Shown piece after piece: positions 9,858 to 19,392 of a DNA stretch of 64,000 bases (its first letter is position 1; each line of letters opens with the position of its first letter). A model generated the notes under the pieces. It ran no database searches, had not been told where the DNA came from, and worked only from the letters and a program-made list of their open reading frames with translations. A program made the position numbers and the translations under genes. This DNA comes from Hoyosella subflava DQS3-9A1 (GTDB taxonomy: Bacteria > Actinomycetota > Actinomycetes > Mycobacteriales > Mycobacteriaceae), in assembly GCF_000214175.1 (NCBI RefSeq), contig NC_015564.1, forward strand, positions 1,426,001 through 1,490,000, read 5' to 3'.

Positions 9858-11135
9858 ATGATCGTGAGGATCCGGAAAGCCGCAGCGCTCGGAGTTGGTG
9901 CAGTGTTCATGCTGGCAACCGCGTGTGGCACGACAGAGCCGAGCGACTCCGAGCCTGAAGCCACCACTACTGCGGCGCCTGCGGCATCAGAACCCGTGGA
10001 CGAGTTCATTGCCGGACTCTACGAGTTCTCCGAGAGTTTCGCCCGCTCGATCGCACAGGACGACGAGGGCCGAGAGAACACCGTGTACTCACCGGTGAGC
10101 ATCGCGTACGCCTTCGCGATGCTGCGGGCCGGGGCGGAGGGGGAGACCGCGGCGCAGTTGGATGCGGTCTTCGGGTTCCCTGCCGAAGGGCTGAATGAAG
10201 CTGTTCGCGCCCTCGCCGACGAAGCTGTGACCGTCGATGACGTTCCGCCTCGAACCGAACCGGGAGAAACGCGGGGCCCCGACGATGAGCCCGCCGAGCC
10301 GATCGTCGCCCTCGCAAACGGTCTGTTCGTTCAGGAGGGACTGACTGTCGAATCGGACTTCACCACAACGCTGAGCGAATACTTTGACGCGGAAGCCCAG
10401 AACGTCGATTTCACGAGCCCAGAAGCCGTGGAGACCATCGACACGTGGGTCGAGGAGAACACCGCCGGAAGGATCGACCAGCTTTTCGATGAACTGGACC
10501 CCGAAACAATCGCCGTGCTCGCGAACGCGATCTATATGAAAGCGGAATGGGAGAACCAGTTCAGCGAAAGCGCCACCGAAGACGATGACTTCACAAAAGC
10601 GGACGGTTCAGTCGTAACGGTCCCCATGATGAACAAGCAGTCCGCTACCGTCCGGTACGCGACGGGAGAAGACTGGCAGGCGATCGAACTCCCGTATTCG
10701 GGCGGCGAACTGTCCATGTGGGTGCTGATATCGGAGACTGACGATCTCGCCGCGCCCCCATTGACGGCTTCCACGTTGGAAGCACTCGCTGACGGTGGCA
10801 CTTCCGTGTCCGCAGATATCGTGCTCCCACGCTGGGACTTCGGCAGCACCGTGCAACTGCTGGAACAGTTGCGAGGTTTAGGACTGACGAATCTGTCGGA
10901 ACTCGACGGGATTACCTCAGATTTCATGGTGAGCGACGCGGTCCACAGGGCGACGATCACCGTAAACGAGCAGGGAACCGAGGCTGCAGCTGTCACTGGC
11001 GTCGCGGGCGTCACCAGTCTGCCGCCCGAAGCGCAAGTCGAGTTCCGTGCAGACAAGCCGTACACCTTCGCCATCATGCACACGCCCACCGGGGCACCGC
11101 TGTTCCTAGGCAGTGTTGAGGACCCGAGTCAGTAG
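9858..11135 (+). CDS. Lipoprotein serpin (serine protease inhibitor)
   Basis: The product is a serpin, a suicide inhibitor that traps proteases. The N-terminus is a lipoprotein signal ending in MLATAC (Cys23), followed by an acidic, Thr/Ala-rich linker, then the serpin fold from about residue 48. The signature NAIYMKAEWENQF and the C-terminal PYTFAIMHTPTGAPLFLG are clear. The reactive-loop hinge EQGTEAAAVTG starts at Glu371 and has the small residues of an inhibitory serpin. Counting 17 from that Glu places P1-P1' near Ser387-Leu388. AGGGGAG lies at 9849-9855, so the start could be ATG 9858 or GTG 9864. It stands alone after dnaE1. Confidence 0.92.
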   Translation: MIVRIRKAAALGVGAVFMLATACGTTEPSDSEPEATTTAAPAASEPVDEFIAGLYEFSESFARSIAQDDEGRENTVYSPVSIAYAFAMLRAGAEGETAAQLDAVFGFPAEGLNEAVRALADEAVTVDDVPPRTEPGETRGPDDEPAEPIVALANGLFVQEGLTVESDFTTTLSEYFDAEAQNVDFTSPEAVETIDTWVEENTAGRIDQLFDELDPETIAVLANAIYMKAEWENQFSESATEDDDFTKADGSVVTVPMMNKQSATVRYATGEDWQAIELPYSGGELSMWVLISETDDLAAPPLTASTLEALADGGTSVSADIVLPRWDFGSTVQLLEQLRGLGLTNLSELDGITSDFMVSDAVHRATITVNEQGTEAAAVTGVAGVTSLPPEAQVEFRADKPYTFAIMHTPTGAPLFLGSVEDPSQ

Positions 11136-11192
11136 AGCCAGTTTTCGGCGAATCATCGAGACAGCAATGCGATCATGGTGTTGACTTGAGCT

Positions 11193-11630
11193 ATGCCTCT
11201 CACTGGTGAATACGAGCCCAGTCCCAGCGACTTCGTGCGCGAGCAAGTGGAAACATTTGAGCGGACCAATGGGCAGGAAGGAAACACGATGGGGGGCAAG
11301 CCCATCGTCGTCGTGACAACGCTCGGAGCAAAATCAGGCAAACTGCGGAAAACTCCGCTGATGCGTGTTGAACATGACGGAAAGTATGCGGTGGTGGCCT
11401 CGATGGGCGGCGCACCCACGCATCCAGTCTGGTATCACAACATGCGTGCGAATCCACTGGTCGAAGTGCAGGACGGCGCTGAGAGTAGTGACTTTGTCGC
11501 CCACGAAGTGTCGGGTGACGAGCGCGAGACGTGGTGGGAACGGGCCACCGATGTCTGGCCCGACTACAACGACTACCAGACGAAAACCTCACGGCTGATT
11601 CCCGTACTCGTGCTCACGCCGGCGGAGTGA
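11193..11630 (+). CDS. Deazaflavin (F420)-dependent nitroreductase family protein
   Basis: This 145-residue protein belongs to the Ddn-like family, small split-barrel proteins that use F420H2. It carries the family pattern [15 protein letters not shown], then [11 protein letters not shown] and a C-terminal [16 protein letters not shown]. It corresponds to Rv1558, which lies directly before ilvA in M. tuberculosis; the same order is kept here. The substrate is unknown. It is the one clear sign of F420 use in the window. Confidence 0.9.
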   Translation: MPLTGEYEPSPSDFVREQVETFERTNGQEGNTMGGKPIVVVTTLGAKSGKLRKTPLMRVEHDGKYAVVASMGGAPTHPVWYHNMRANPLVEVQDGAESSDFVAHEVSGDERETWWERATDVWPDYNDYQTKTSRLIPVLVLTPAE

Positions 11631-11741
11631 CGCGGGCTAGGTCAGTAGCGGGCGTGAAGCGTCCGCTAAATGCCCATTCGAGCCAAATCGCAACACTCGG
11701 TAAGTGTGTAAATGGGCCGGATTGATGGCAGCATAGGTCGA

Positions 11742-13091
11742 GTGTCTACTGTTCCCCGTGCTCAAACTCTGACAACTGCTGAGCTACTGACCGCCGCCGA
11801 TATCGATAAGGCAGCGGAGCGAATCAGCGGCATTGTGGCTGTCACGCCGCTCGAACGGTGCGACCGCCTGTCACAGGTGACCGGTGCGAACATTTTCCTG
11901 AAGCGCGAGGACCAGCAGCGGGTGCGCTCTTACAAGCTGCGGGGTGCCTACAACCTCATGGTGCAGCTGACCGAGCCTGAGCGGACAGTTGGTGTGGTTT
12001 GCGCGAGTGCCGGAAACCATGCACAAGGTGTGGCCTTTGCGTGCCGGGCGCTGGGAATAAGAGGCCGAATCTACTTGCCATCGAACACGCCGCGGCAGAA
12101 GCGTGACCGGATCCGGGCGCATGGCGGCCCGTACGTCGAACTCAAAGTCACGGGACCGACCTACGACGAGGCTGCTGCGGCAGCGTTGCGTGATTGCGCT
12201 GAATCAGGCGCGACACTCGTTCCGCCGTTCGACGATCCGCGGACCGTGGCTGGCCAGGGCACCGTCGCAAGGGAAATCCTGGAACAGCTTGAAGGGCTCG
12301 TCGATGTTGTCGTCGTCCCAGTCGGCGGGGGAGGCCTCATCGCCGGCATGACTGCCTACCTGCATGATCGCTCCCCGTCGACCACGATTGTTGGGGCTGA
12401 GCCAACAGGAGCTGCATCGATGATCGGTGCGCTCGCGGCGCGTGGGCCGGTCACGCTTCGGGAGATCGATGCCTTCGTTGATGGCGCAGCGGTGCGCCGC
12501 GTTGGCGACTTCCCCTACGCGGTACTTTCGGCGGCCGGTGCGTCAGCAGTCACTCATGCGTCTCTGCCGCTCGTGGCGTCTGTTCCGGCGCCTAGTCACC
12601 CGGGCGACATCTCGATCCTGAAAGTCGATGAAGGTGCCGTGTGTACCGAGATGCTCGACTTGTATCAGAACGAAGGCGTAATTGCTGAGCCTGCCGGTGC
12701 GCTTGCGGTCGCTGCGCTGAAACAAATGAAGTTTGAAGCGCATCAGAATGTGGTGTGCCTCGTCTCAGGGGGCAACAACGATGTGTCGCGCTACGGCGAA
12801 ATCATCGAACGGTCACTCGTCCACATGGGCTTGAAGCACTACTTCCTAGTGAACTTCCCGCAGGAGCCGGGCGCGTTGCGCCGGTTCCTGGACAACGTCC
12901 TCGGGCCGGATGATGACATCACACTGTTCGAGTACGTCAAACGCAACAACCGGGAGACCGGGGGTGCGCTCGTCGGCATCGAACTGGGCGCTGCTGCTGG
13001 CCTGGACCCACTGTTGGCACGTATCCGAGAGTCGGGCATGGAAGTGGAGCACCTTGAGCCCGGAACGCCAGCCTTCCGCTACTTGATTTAG
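11742..13091 (+). CDS. ilvA: Threonine dehydratase IlvA
   Basis: IlvA deaminates threonine to 2-oxobutanoate, the first committed step to isoleucine. The PLP lysine lies in RSYKLRGAYN (Lys65 from this start), the glycine loop is VGGGG, and the C-terminal regulatory region from about 340 reads HYFLVNFPQEPGALRRFL, as in the mycobacterial enzyme. The frame is open from an ATG at 11712; GTG 11742 fits the length of homologues better, and neither has a clear Shine-Dalgarno. The gene ends four bases inside the convergent TetR gene. It matches Rv1559. Confidence 0.95.
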   Translation: MSTVPRAQTLTTAELLTAADIDKAAERISGIVAVTPLERCDRLSQVTGANIFLKREDQQRVRSYKLRGAYNLMVQLTEPERTVGVVCASAGNHAQGVAFACRALGIRGRIYLPSNTPRQKRDRIRAHGGPYVELKVTGPTYDEAAAAALRDCAESGATLVPPFDDPRTVAGQGTVAREILEQLEGLVDVVVVPVGGGGLIAGMTAYLHDRSPSTTIVGAEPTGAASMIGALAARGPVTLREIDAFVDGAAVRRVGDFPYAVLSAAGASAVTHASLPLVASVPAPSHPGDISILKVDEGAVCTEMLDLYQNEGVIAEPAGALAVAALKQMKFEAHQNVVCLVSGGNNDVSRYGEIIERSLVHMGLKHYFLVNFPQEPGALRRFLDNVLGPDDDITLFEYVKRNNRETGGALVGIELGAAAGLDPLLARIRESGMEVEHLEPGTPAFRYLI

Positions 13092-13636
13092 CTCGCGGAG
13101 CCGGTCTGAGTGAGGCGCTCGACAACCAGCCGGTGCACGTCAGGGTCGGGCAGGGGAAGGCCTAAAAGGGCACTGAGGTAGATGCCATCTCCCGCGAGCC
13201 GGACTATCTCGGCTTGTACGGGATCGGGGATCTCTGCGCGCAGCTGCTCATCCCAGCCTCTGAGGACTTTCGTGACGGCGTCACGGAGTTGGTGATTCTG
13301 ACCGTCGACCGTATGCAGGGCGGCGATTAGCGACCGGTATACCTGTAGCTCCGTTTCTGCGGTCGTGTCGGGGCTTTGCAGGTAGAACTCTGCGATAGAG
13401 CTGCCAGCTGCCAGGGCTGCACTCAGCTGGGCGTCGGCCCGGTCACCGAGCCTTGAGGCAAGGCCGATTAGCAACGCGTCTTTGCTGGGGAAGTGATACA
13501 GCAGGCCGCCTTTCGAGACATCGGCCTCGTTGGCGACTGCCTCGAGCGTGACCTGGGCGGACCCAGTACGAAGCAGAATGCGTTCCAGCGCGTCGAGGAT
13601 GCGGTCGTACGTTGAGGCGTTGGGCACACGCGGCAC
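13088..13636 (-). CDS. TetR-family transcriptional regulator
   Basis: The N-terminal helix-turn-helix is typical of TetR: TYDRILDALERILLRTG, then VTLEAVANEADVSKGGLLYHFPSKDALL. The C-terminal ligand domain is about 120 residues and resembles TetR_C_6-type regulators. A longer frame begins at 13705, but the extra residues are low-complexity and run into the upstream region of the divergent gene. GTG 13636, reading MPRVPNAST, is preferred. The likely target is the divergent DUF6918 gene or itself; no operator was identified. Confidence 0.85.
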   Translation of the reverse strand: MPRVPNASTYDRILDALERILLRTGSAQVTLEAVANEADVSKGGLLYHFPSKDALLIGLASRLGDRADAQLSAALAAGSSIAEFYLQSPDTTAETELQVYRSLIAALHTVDGQNHQLRDAVTKVLRGWDEQLRAEIPDPVQAEIVRLAGDGIYLSALLGLPLPDPDVHRLVVERLTQTGSAS

Positions 13637-13777
13637 TATACCGGCTGGACGGTCGCTTGTGAGCGGTGGCGATCGGTGAGCGCAGGGAACAGACTTTACG
13701 TGCACGAATGGTCACAGCGTGCGGTAAATTCGTTCCATCCGCGCGGTGCGGACTGTGGCGGAAAACGGAGGAAGTCC

Positions 13778-14233
13778 ATGGCGGGGTCTCTACGTGATGT
13801 GTTGCTCTCCGACGAAAATCGCGATGCTTTCGTAGCTGACGCGCGGAGGGTCCTCGACGAAGAGGTTCGTGCGAAACGAGGGCCCACGGGCATAATGCTC
13901 AAAGGTGCGTACAAAACCGTGAACGCGGTGCACGCGACGTTTGTCAACAGCGTCCTTCGAGTTCTCCTGCCGGATTTCCTCGAACAGCTCCAGCCTCACT
14001 GGGATGCTTTCACATCCGCGGGGAAGCGCGATTTCGGAACGTTTCTCGCCGGTCGCGGGGATCAGGCTGCGGACGGGCTACTTGCGATTGTCGACAGGCG
14101 TGCGGAAGCGTCCGCGTACCGTAGCGTCGCGAAGCTCTACGGACAGCTGCGCAGCCAAGCGCACAAGCATGTCGTCCAGGCGCTGCCGCGGGTGGGCACG
14201 CTGATCCAGCGTGGGATGGCGGCCGCGGACTGA
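13778..14233 (+). CDS. DUF6918 family protein
   Basis: This is a 151-residue helical protein starting MAGSLRDVLLSDENRD, with the conserved pattern LLPDFLEQLQPHWDAF then FGTFLAGRGDQAADGLL. I recognise it as the actinobacterial DUF6918 family, whose function is unknown. The ATG at 13778 has GGAGGA upstream at good spacing, which decides against a longer frame from 13676. It has no signal peptide or membrane segment. It is divergent from the TetR gene and convergent with the TreY-like gene. Confidence 0.82.
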   Translation: MAGSLRDVLLSDENRDAFVADARRVLDEEVRAKRGPTGIMLKGAYKTVNAVHATFVNSVLRVLLPDFLEQLQPHWDAFTSAGKRDFGTFLAGRGDQAADGLLAIVDRRAEASAYRSVAKLYGQLRSQAHKHVVQALPRVGTLIQRGMAAAD

Positions 14234-14247
14234 CAGCGGGTGCGATG

Positions 14248-15936
14248 CTAGCCGCGGGGGTCGGCTTCCGGCTGGGGTGTATCCGCTCGCGGCACTAGTC
14301 GGCGTGGCTCGCGGAGCGCCCCTCCGCCGCGCACGAGCAGGGCGACTGGCAGCTCCGAAAACATGTCAGCGGCGAGCGCTTCCCCGCTATGGTTTTTGCC
14401 TGTCAGCAAGTCACGCCACGTTCCTTCCGGCAGCGGGACGGAGGTGTCACCCCATGCTGGCTGGCCGTCGTCATTCGGCATCAGGTGAGTGAGCCGGGCG
14501 ACCACCACGACAGTTTCGGGCAGCGAATGCTCCCGCGCTCTTTCGAAGGCGACGACGTAACTTTGCGCGGAACCTGACGGCGTGATCGGCTCGTACTCGC
14601 CACCAACGAAAACGTCGGGACGCTCATCGCGCAGCCGCAGTGCGCTGCGAACCACATGGAGTTTGGCGATACCCGGAATATCACCATCATTGCCAGTGTC
14701 AATCGTCTCCGTTGTCTCGAGCGTCGAGCAGAGTTCGCGACAACGTCTGATGTGGCGACTGAGGGCGGCGCGTGGCTGCCAGAATTCACTGCCCGCATCG
14801 AGTACGGGGAGCCCCGGGCCCATGATGTACAGCAGCGTCTGGGCGAGCTTTGCTGGGCGTTGCGCTTGTGGCACGGGTCCCGGCCCCGATTCAGGAGCCG
14901 CGGAAAGTGAGCAAGGCCAATGCCGGGCTATGTCTGCCATATGGAGATGGAACTCCGACCGGGGTACATACGCCGCAGCACCGGAATCCGAGGTGCCAGG
15001 CTTCGCGAGGACACCGGTCAGGACACGGCGCACCTCGGCGCCGCTTGTCCCATCGATGGGCAGGGCCTGGTCCAGAACGTGATGGCGATGCGGCGCCGTG
15101 TCGGTGCAGAGCAGGTGGTTCTCGCCGATCGCAGCGCGCAGCCAGCACAGATACAGCTTCGGGTCCGACAGGTCATCGACGCCCAATACGCGAACACCGT
15201 CGACGGTTCCGTCGTGAACGAGATCCTTCAGAAAGCGGTGAGTTTCGTCGAACACATGCTGCCTGTCCTGCCGCAGTGCAGCGAACCGGGGTGCGCCCCG
15301 GACGAAACGGTAGTTCGCGGGCTCATCGGAGCCGATCAATCGGTACTTTTGCTGTCGGGAACACTCGGCTGGTTCGCACAATTCAGTACCTGGCGCGAGA
15401 GGGAACTCAGGGCCGGGACGGTCGAAGCGGAGGCGGTTGCCAGAAATTGCCAGGGTTGCAGTCGGATGATTTAAATCGAGAACCGGGATTCGGAGGCGAT
15501 GCTGTGGGTCCACGTCGAAATCGATGGTGAAGTAGTCCGCGAAGCGCGAATGGCGTCCACTCTCCAGAACGTCCCACCACCATGCGTTGTGCTGCGGCAG
15601 CGCTACGTCGGTATGCGCCGGAACGATATCGATTATCAGACCGATCTCGCGCTCGTGCGCGACGGAAGCAAGTTCACGCAGATTCGCGGCGCTATAGTCG
15701 GCGGGAACGACACCTGAATCAGCATTAGCGCTGCTCCCGTCGGGAGCAGTCAGCCAGAGGTGCGAGATACCGATGTCCGCGAGGTAGTCCAGAAGCTCGG
15801 GAATGTCACCGGACGGCAGCCACGTTTGTCCAGCATGGGGGAGTTGCACGCGGTACACCGATGTTGGTGGGCGCCCCGCGGGGCGGATAGGCCTGCCACG
15901 ATCCGGGCTGCCAGGATGCCGGCTGCGGACTGTCAC
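14248..15936 (-). CDS. Degenerate TreY-like protein (GH13), probably not catalytic
   Basis: The 562-residue protein aligns by eye with maltooligosyltrehalose synthase (TreY): TSVYRVQLPHAG at 25-36, LADIGISHLWL, IIDIVPAH, WWWDVLESGRHSRFADYFTIDF and ANYRFV. TreY is usually 700 residues or more, so about 150 are missing. In the nucleophile motif, normally GLRIDHxDGL, it has GVRVLGVDDL (247-256), with Leu251 in place of the Asp. The acid/base region is CTDTA instead of a VEKI-type motif, and DVYQGTE has become VLDAGSEFW. TreY activity is therefore unlikely. It stands where treZ-treY-treX lie in M. tuberculosis (Rv1562c-Rv1564c), and treZ and treX are absent. An AAGGATAG site precedes its GTG start. 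Confidence 0.8.
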   Translation of the reverse strand: MTVRSRHPGSPDRGRPIRPAGRPPTSVYRVQLPHAGQTWLPSGDIPELLDYLADIGISHLWLTAPDGSSANADSGVVPADYSAANLRELASVAHEREIGLIIDIVPAHTDVALPQHNAWWWDVLESGRHSRFADYFTIDFDVDPQHRLRIPVLDLNHPTATLAISGNRLRFDRPGPEFPLAPGTELCEPAECSRQQKYRLIGSDEPANYRFVRGAPRFAALRQDRQHVFDETHRFLKDLVHDGTVDGVRVLGVDDLSDPKLYLCWLRAAIGENHLLCTDTAPHRHHVLDQALPIDGTSGAEVRRVLTGVLAKPGTSDSGAAAYVPRSEFHLHMADIARHWPCSLSAAPESGPGPVPQAQRPAKLAQTLLYIMGPGLPVLDAGSEFWQPRAALSRHIRRCRELCSTLETTETIDTGNDGDIPGIAKLHVVRSALRLRDERPDVFVGGEYEPITPSGSAQSYVVAFERAREHSLPETVVVVARLTHLMPNDDGQPAWGDTSVPLPEGTWRDLLTGKNHSGEALAADMFSELPVALLVRGGGALREPRRLVPRADTPQPEADPRG

Positions 15937-15951
15937 GGCCCTATCCTTCCA

Positions 15952-18123
15952 TTAGTTATCCCACCAGCCTGTCGCTTCACCAATCTGCCGCCGCATCTCG
16001 GGGACCGTTGTTCTGACGTAAGACGCACTAAGGTGATTGAAGTCGCGGTACACGAGGATGTTCCCCTCTACTGCGCGGCACACGTCGACATCACATATCG
16101 CGTCACTCAAGTCGAGGGACACAAAGCCGGGGATTTCCCCTTCAAGTTCGTCAGCAGGGTTCGCTGCGCTGAGAACATCAGCGCGTGAGATGCCGCATTC
16201 TTCTGGATCGCCACCCGACGCGAGGCAGTCCGCGGGTTCTGGGAAGTGGGGCAGCCAAGGCGAGTCGCGCAAACCGAGGGTTGCGATGCCGTTGTCCGAC
16301 AGGAACTGGAACATCTCCCGGTAGTGGTCCGGGACGTAATCGCCGGGTTCGAAATGGATTGGCCGGGTGCTATTGGTCATGAGGTAATCCGGCTGGTTAG
16401 CGGCGACCTCGGCGAGCACACGCTGATTCCACTCCCAGCATTGTGGATAGGGAAACCCATCGAAATGCGTGGGTTCGGGGTTGCTTGACAGCGGGCACGC
16501 CATTTTCAGGTACGTCACGACGCGGAACCCCTCATCGAGGCCAACCTGGTTGAGTGCGGTGACCCATTGCTCTGCGTGCGAGCCGCCAGCGAGCACAATG
16601 GTGCGGTCAGCGGTGAGGTCGCCATACTCGCACGTCACCAGTTCTTCGGAATCAGTGTCAGCGATGCAGCCGTCGAATGCGGTGATCGGGTGGTCATGCC
16701 ACGCATCGAGCGGTACCGGCCGCCACGGCATGGGCGACGCTCTCACACCGTCGGTGAGTTCAGTTGCGCCCGGATACTGGATGGGGTCGAGGCTCTGGGC
16801 CAGACGATCTTCCCGGTCGTTGAGGTAAACCCGCCAGCCACCCGCGGCGCCAACGAGCATGAGCGCGGCGACAGCAAGAGCGATCGCAGGATACGTCGAG
16901 CGGCGCCGCCACCGAACGCGAGACGACGCCGGGGCCGGGTTGCGGTGGGGGTATCGGAGCGGGATCTCGACGAACCGCAGCGTCAGCCAGGCGAGGAACA
17001 GCGAAACTAGGATGACGCCGACGCCTTCACCGATGGACACCGCCCGCTGGCCAGACGCAGCGAGATAAAAGATGAGCACCGGCCAGTGCCACAGATAGAA
17101 CGAGTACGCGATCGAACCGAGCCAGACCAATGGCGGCAATGCCAAGAATCGGAGTATCGCTGTGGGGCGATGTTCCGGGGACACCGAAGTGTTTGCGGCG
17201 GGGGCGCCCGCGGCGATGATCGCCAGCGTCGCGAGCACGGGGACGAGGGCCCAGGGGCCCGGGAACAACCGGCCATCGACCACAATGCCGCACAGCACAA
17301 TGGCGGCAAGTCCGGCGAAGGCGAGCATTGGGCGCACTAGCGAGTGGATTCGCAATAACGGCAAATACGCGGCGACCAGTCCGCCGGCGAGTAGCTCCCA
17401 CCCTCGTGCAAACGAGTCGTAGTAGGCAGTGGCTGGGTCCTGCTGGACGGAGATCGACGCATAGGCGAAGGACGCAGCGGCGCAGAGCGTGAGGACGATA
17501 ATGGCAGCGCGTGCGGCCCAAGCGCCGGCGTCCTTGCGGTTGCGCAGTGCTGTGCGAGTCAGCCAGGCGGTGCAATACACAATGCCGAGCGTGGCAACGA
17601 AGAATTGTCCTTGTACGGACATGGACCACAGATGCTGTAGCGGACTGGTCGTCGGGTCTGCGGCGAGATAGTCACCCGCCGTCCTCGCGAGTTGCCAGTT
17701 CTGAAAGTAGAACAGACTGGCGACAGACTGCCCGCTGATGGTGGCCCACTGCGTATTCGGCAGTAGGAAAAAAGCGGCAATTCCGACTGCAGTGAGGACT
17801 GTGACCAATGCTGGCAACAACCGCCGCGCCAGCCGCTTCAGCATGGGCAGGGGTGAAAGGTCGGAGCCGTAGCGGGCATTACGTACGAGCATTCCGACGA
17901 AGAAGAAGCCAGAGAGTGTGAGAAATACGTCGACGCCGCCAGAGATGCCCAGCGCCCACACGTGATAGACGACTACCAGCGCAATCGCGAAACCGCGCAA
18001 GCCATCCAGGTCGTATCGGTAAGGTGCGCGCGGCGGACGGCGGGCGGCGCGCTCGGCTTGCGCGCGCCCGGAGTTTTCCGCCGGTTCCATTCGGGAATCG
18101 GCGCTCGAGCTCGTATTCGCCAT
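15952..18123 (-). CDS. Membrane acyltransferase with C-terminal SGNH domain (OafA/OatA type)
   Basis: The protein has 723 residues. The N-terminal acyltransferase-3 domain starts YRYDLDGLRGFAIALVVVYH, has about ten membrane helices, and includes FLTLSGFFF and FYLWHWPVLI. A linker leads to an extracytoplasmic SGNH hydrolase domain with GGSHAEQW (serine block) and DFNHLSASY (catalytic Asp/His block). Such proteins O-acetylate cell-wall sugars or glycolipids. It matches the position of Rv1565c. A TATTAT box lies 11 bases before the ATG, so the mRNA may be nearly leaderless; no Shine-Dalgarno is visible. Confidence 0.93.
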   Translation of the reverse strand: MANTSSSADSRMEPAENSGRAQAERAARRPPRAPYRYDLDGLRGFAIALVVVYHVWALGISGGVDVFLTLSGFFFVGMLVRNARYGSDLSPLPMLKRLARRLLPALVTVLTAVGIAAFFLLPNTQWATISGQSVASLFYFQNWQLARTAGDYLAADPTTSPLQHLWSMSVQGQFFVATLGIVYCTAWLTRTALRNRKDAGAWAARAAIIVLTLCAAASFAYASISVQQDPATAYYDSFARGWELLAGGLVAAYLPLLRIHSLVRPMLAFAGLAAIVLCGIVVDGRLFPGPWALVPVLATLAIIAAGAPAANTSVSPEHRPTAILRFLALPPLVWLGSIAYSFYLWHWPVLIFYLAASGQRAVSIGEGVGVILVSLFLAWLTLRFVEIPLRYPHRNPAPASSRVRWRRRSTYPAIALAVAALMLVGAAGGWRVYLNDREDRLAQSLDPIQYPGATELTDGVRASPMPWRPVPLDAWHDHPITAFDGCIADTDSEELVTCEYGDLTADRTIVLAGGSHAEQWVTALNQVGLDEGFRVVTYLKMACPLSSNPEPTHFDGFPYPQCWEWNQRVLAEVAANQPDYLMTNSTRPIHFEPGDYVPDHYREMFQFLSDNGIATLGLRDSPWLPHFPEPADCLASGGDPEECGISRADVLSAANPADELEGEIPGFVSLDLSDAICDVDVCRAVEGNILVYRDFNHLSASYVRTTVPEMRRQIGEATGWWDN

Positions 18124-18284
18124 ACGAGTTTGTGATAATAGCGCCTCGACATGAGTTAAAGGTCAACTGCACCACTATCACGATCGAATAAAGCGTAAGC
18201 CCTAGGTAACTGAATTGCGCGTTTTACCTGGATTTTTGTGACGCCCGGACTGTGCGCTGGGCGATTCCCGAGTAGTGTCGGAAC

Positions 18285-19325
18285 ATGACCAATGTCATAG
18301 CTGATGCTGCGCAGAGCGGGGATGGGCGCTCAGCTGCGGAAGCTGACTTCGAAACTCTTTTCACGCCCATGCGATCCGAGATCATGGCCCATTGCTACCG
18401 AATGCTGGGTTCCGCGCACGACGCGGACGACGCCGTCCAAGAAACTTACCTGCGCGCCTGGCGTGCGTTCAGCGACTTCGAAGGTAGATCGTCGATCCGA
18501 ACGTGGCTCTACCGCATCGCCACGAACGTTTGCCTGACCGCTCTTGAAGGCCGGGGCCGGCGCGCGATGCCTTCCGGGCTTGGGCAGGAGCGGAGTGATC
18601 CGCGCGCGACGCTCGAGGAGCGCCACGAAATACCCTGGCTGGAACCAGTTCCCGACGCCTGGCTGCCACGTGAGGACGATCCCGCCACGGTCGCGACCGG
18701 AAAGTCGAGCGTGCGTTTAGCGCTGATCGCGGCTTTGCAGCATCTGCCACCCAAGCAGCGAGCAGCCCTGCTGATGAAGGAAGTCCTGCAGTGGCAGTCC
18801 AGTGAGATCGCGGATGCCCTTGGCTCGACTACCGCTTCGGTGAATAGCAGTCTGCAGCGGGCACGAGCTCAGCTCGACAAACTTTCGCCGCGGGAAGAAG
18901 ACTTTGCCGAGCCAGCCGAGTCCGACAAGCGTCAACTACTTGACCGCTATGCCCGCGCGTTGGAGCAAAAGGACATCGCCACAATTGTCCAGCTGTTCAC
19001 TGCAGACGCAGTGTGGGAGATGCCACCCTTCACCGGCTGGTACCAGGGCCCCGCTGACATCGGCGCTCTCATCGACACACAATGTCCGGCGGGCCCAGGT
19101 GAACTGGCGACGGTACCGCTTCGGGGGAACGGACAGCCGGCGTTCGGTGTGTACATTCTGACGCCGGAAGGTACTTGGGAGGCATTCCAGCTGCAGGTCC
19201 TCGATATCAGCGGTGGCGGAATACGGCATGCAGCGACGTTCTTCGACCTTGCGCTGTTCGGGGCCTTCGGTCTGTCTCAGACACTTAGCACTGAGGAGCT
19301 TGCCAAACTACGCGCATCGCCCTGA
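18285..19325 (+). CDS. sigG: ECF sigma factor of the SigG type with SnoaL-like C-terminal domain
   Basis: This is an extracytoplasmic-function sigma factor of 346 residues. Region 2 reads [27 protein letters not shown] and is followed by [20 protein letters not shown]. Region 4 (about 150-205) contains [23 protein letters not shown]. The last 120 residues form a SnoaL/NTF2-like domain ([19 protein letters not shown]), as in the TIGR02960 group that includes M. tuberculosis SigG. In that group the extra domain modulates activity and no separate anti-sigma gene is needed. It stands alone, divergent from the acyltransferase. Confidence 0.9.
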   Translation: MTNVIADAAQSGDGRSAAEADFETLFTPMRSEIMAHCYRMLGSAHDADDAVQETYLRAWRAFSDFEGRSSIRTWLYRIATNVCLTALEGRGRRAMPSGLGQERSDPRATLEERHEIPWLEPVPDAWLPREDDPATVATGKSSVRLALIAALQHLPPKQRAALLMKEVLQWQSSEIADALGSTTASVNSSLQRARAQLDKLSPREEDFAEPAESDKRQLLDRYARALEQKDIATIVQLFTADAVWEMPPFTGWYQGPADIGALIDTQCPAGPGELATVPLRGNGQPAFGVYILTPEGTWEAFQLQVLDISGGGIRHAATFFDLALFGAFGLSQTLSTEELAKLRASP

Positions 19326-19392
19326 GTCTGTCCTGGCTGTCGGTGTATTACTGGGCAAGGCCGGGTTCGAGCTCTTCAGTGCCGACCCGATA

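Noticed and set aside
16859-17629. Open frames on both strands within the acyltransferase gene
   Set aside because: Arg/Pro-rich shadows; the acyltransferase motifs account for the region.
19213-19392. Sixty-residue N-terminal extension of BioA
   Set aside because: It overlaps the sigma factor's last codons and is unlike BioA N-termini; several GTG starts lie downstream.
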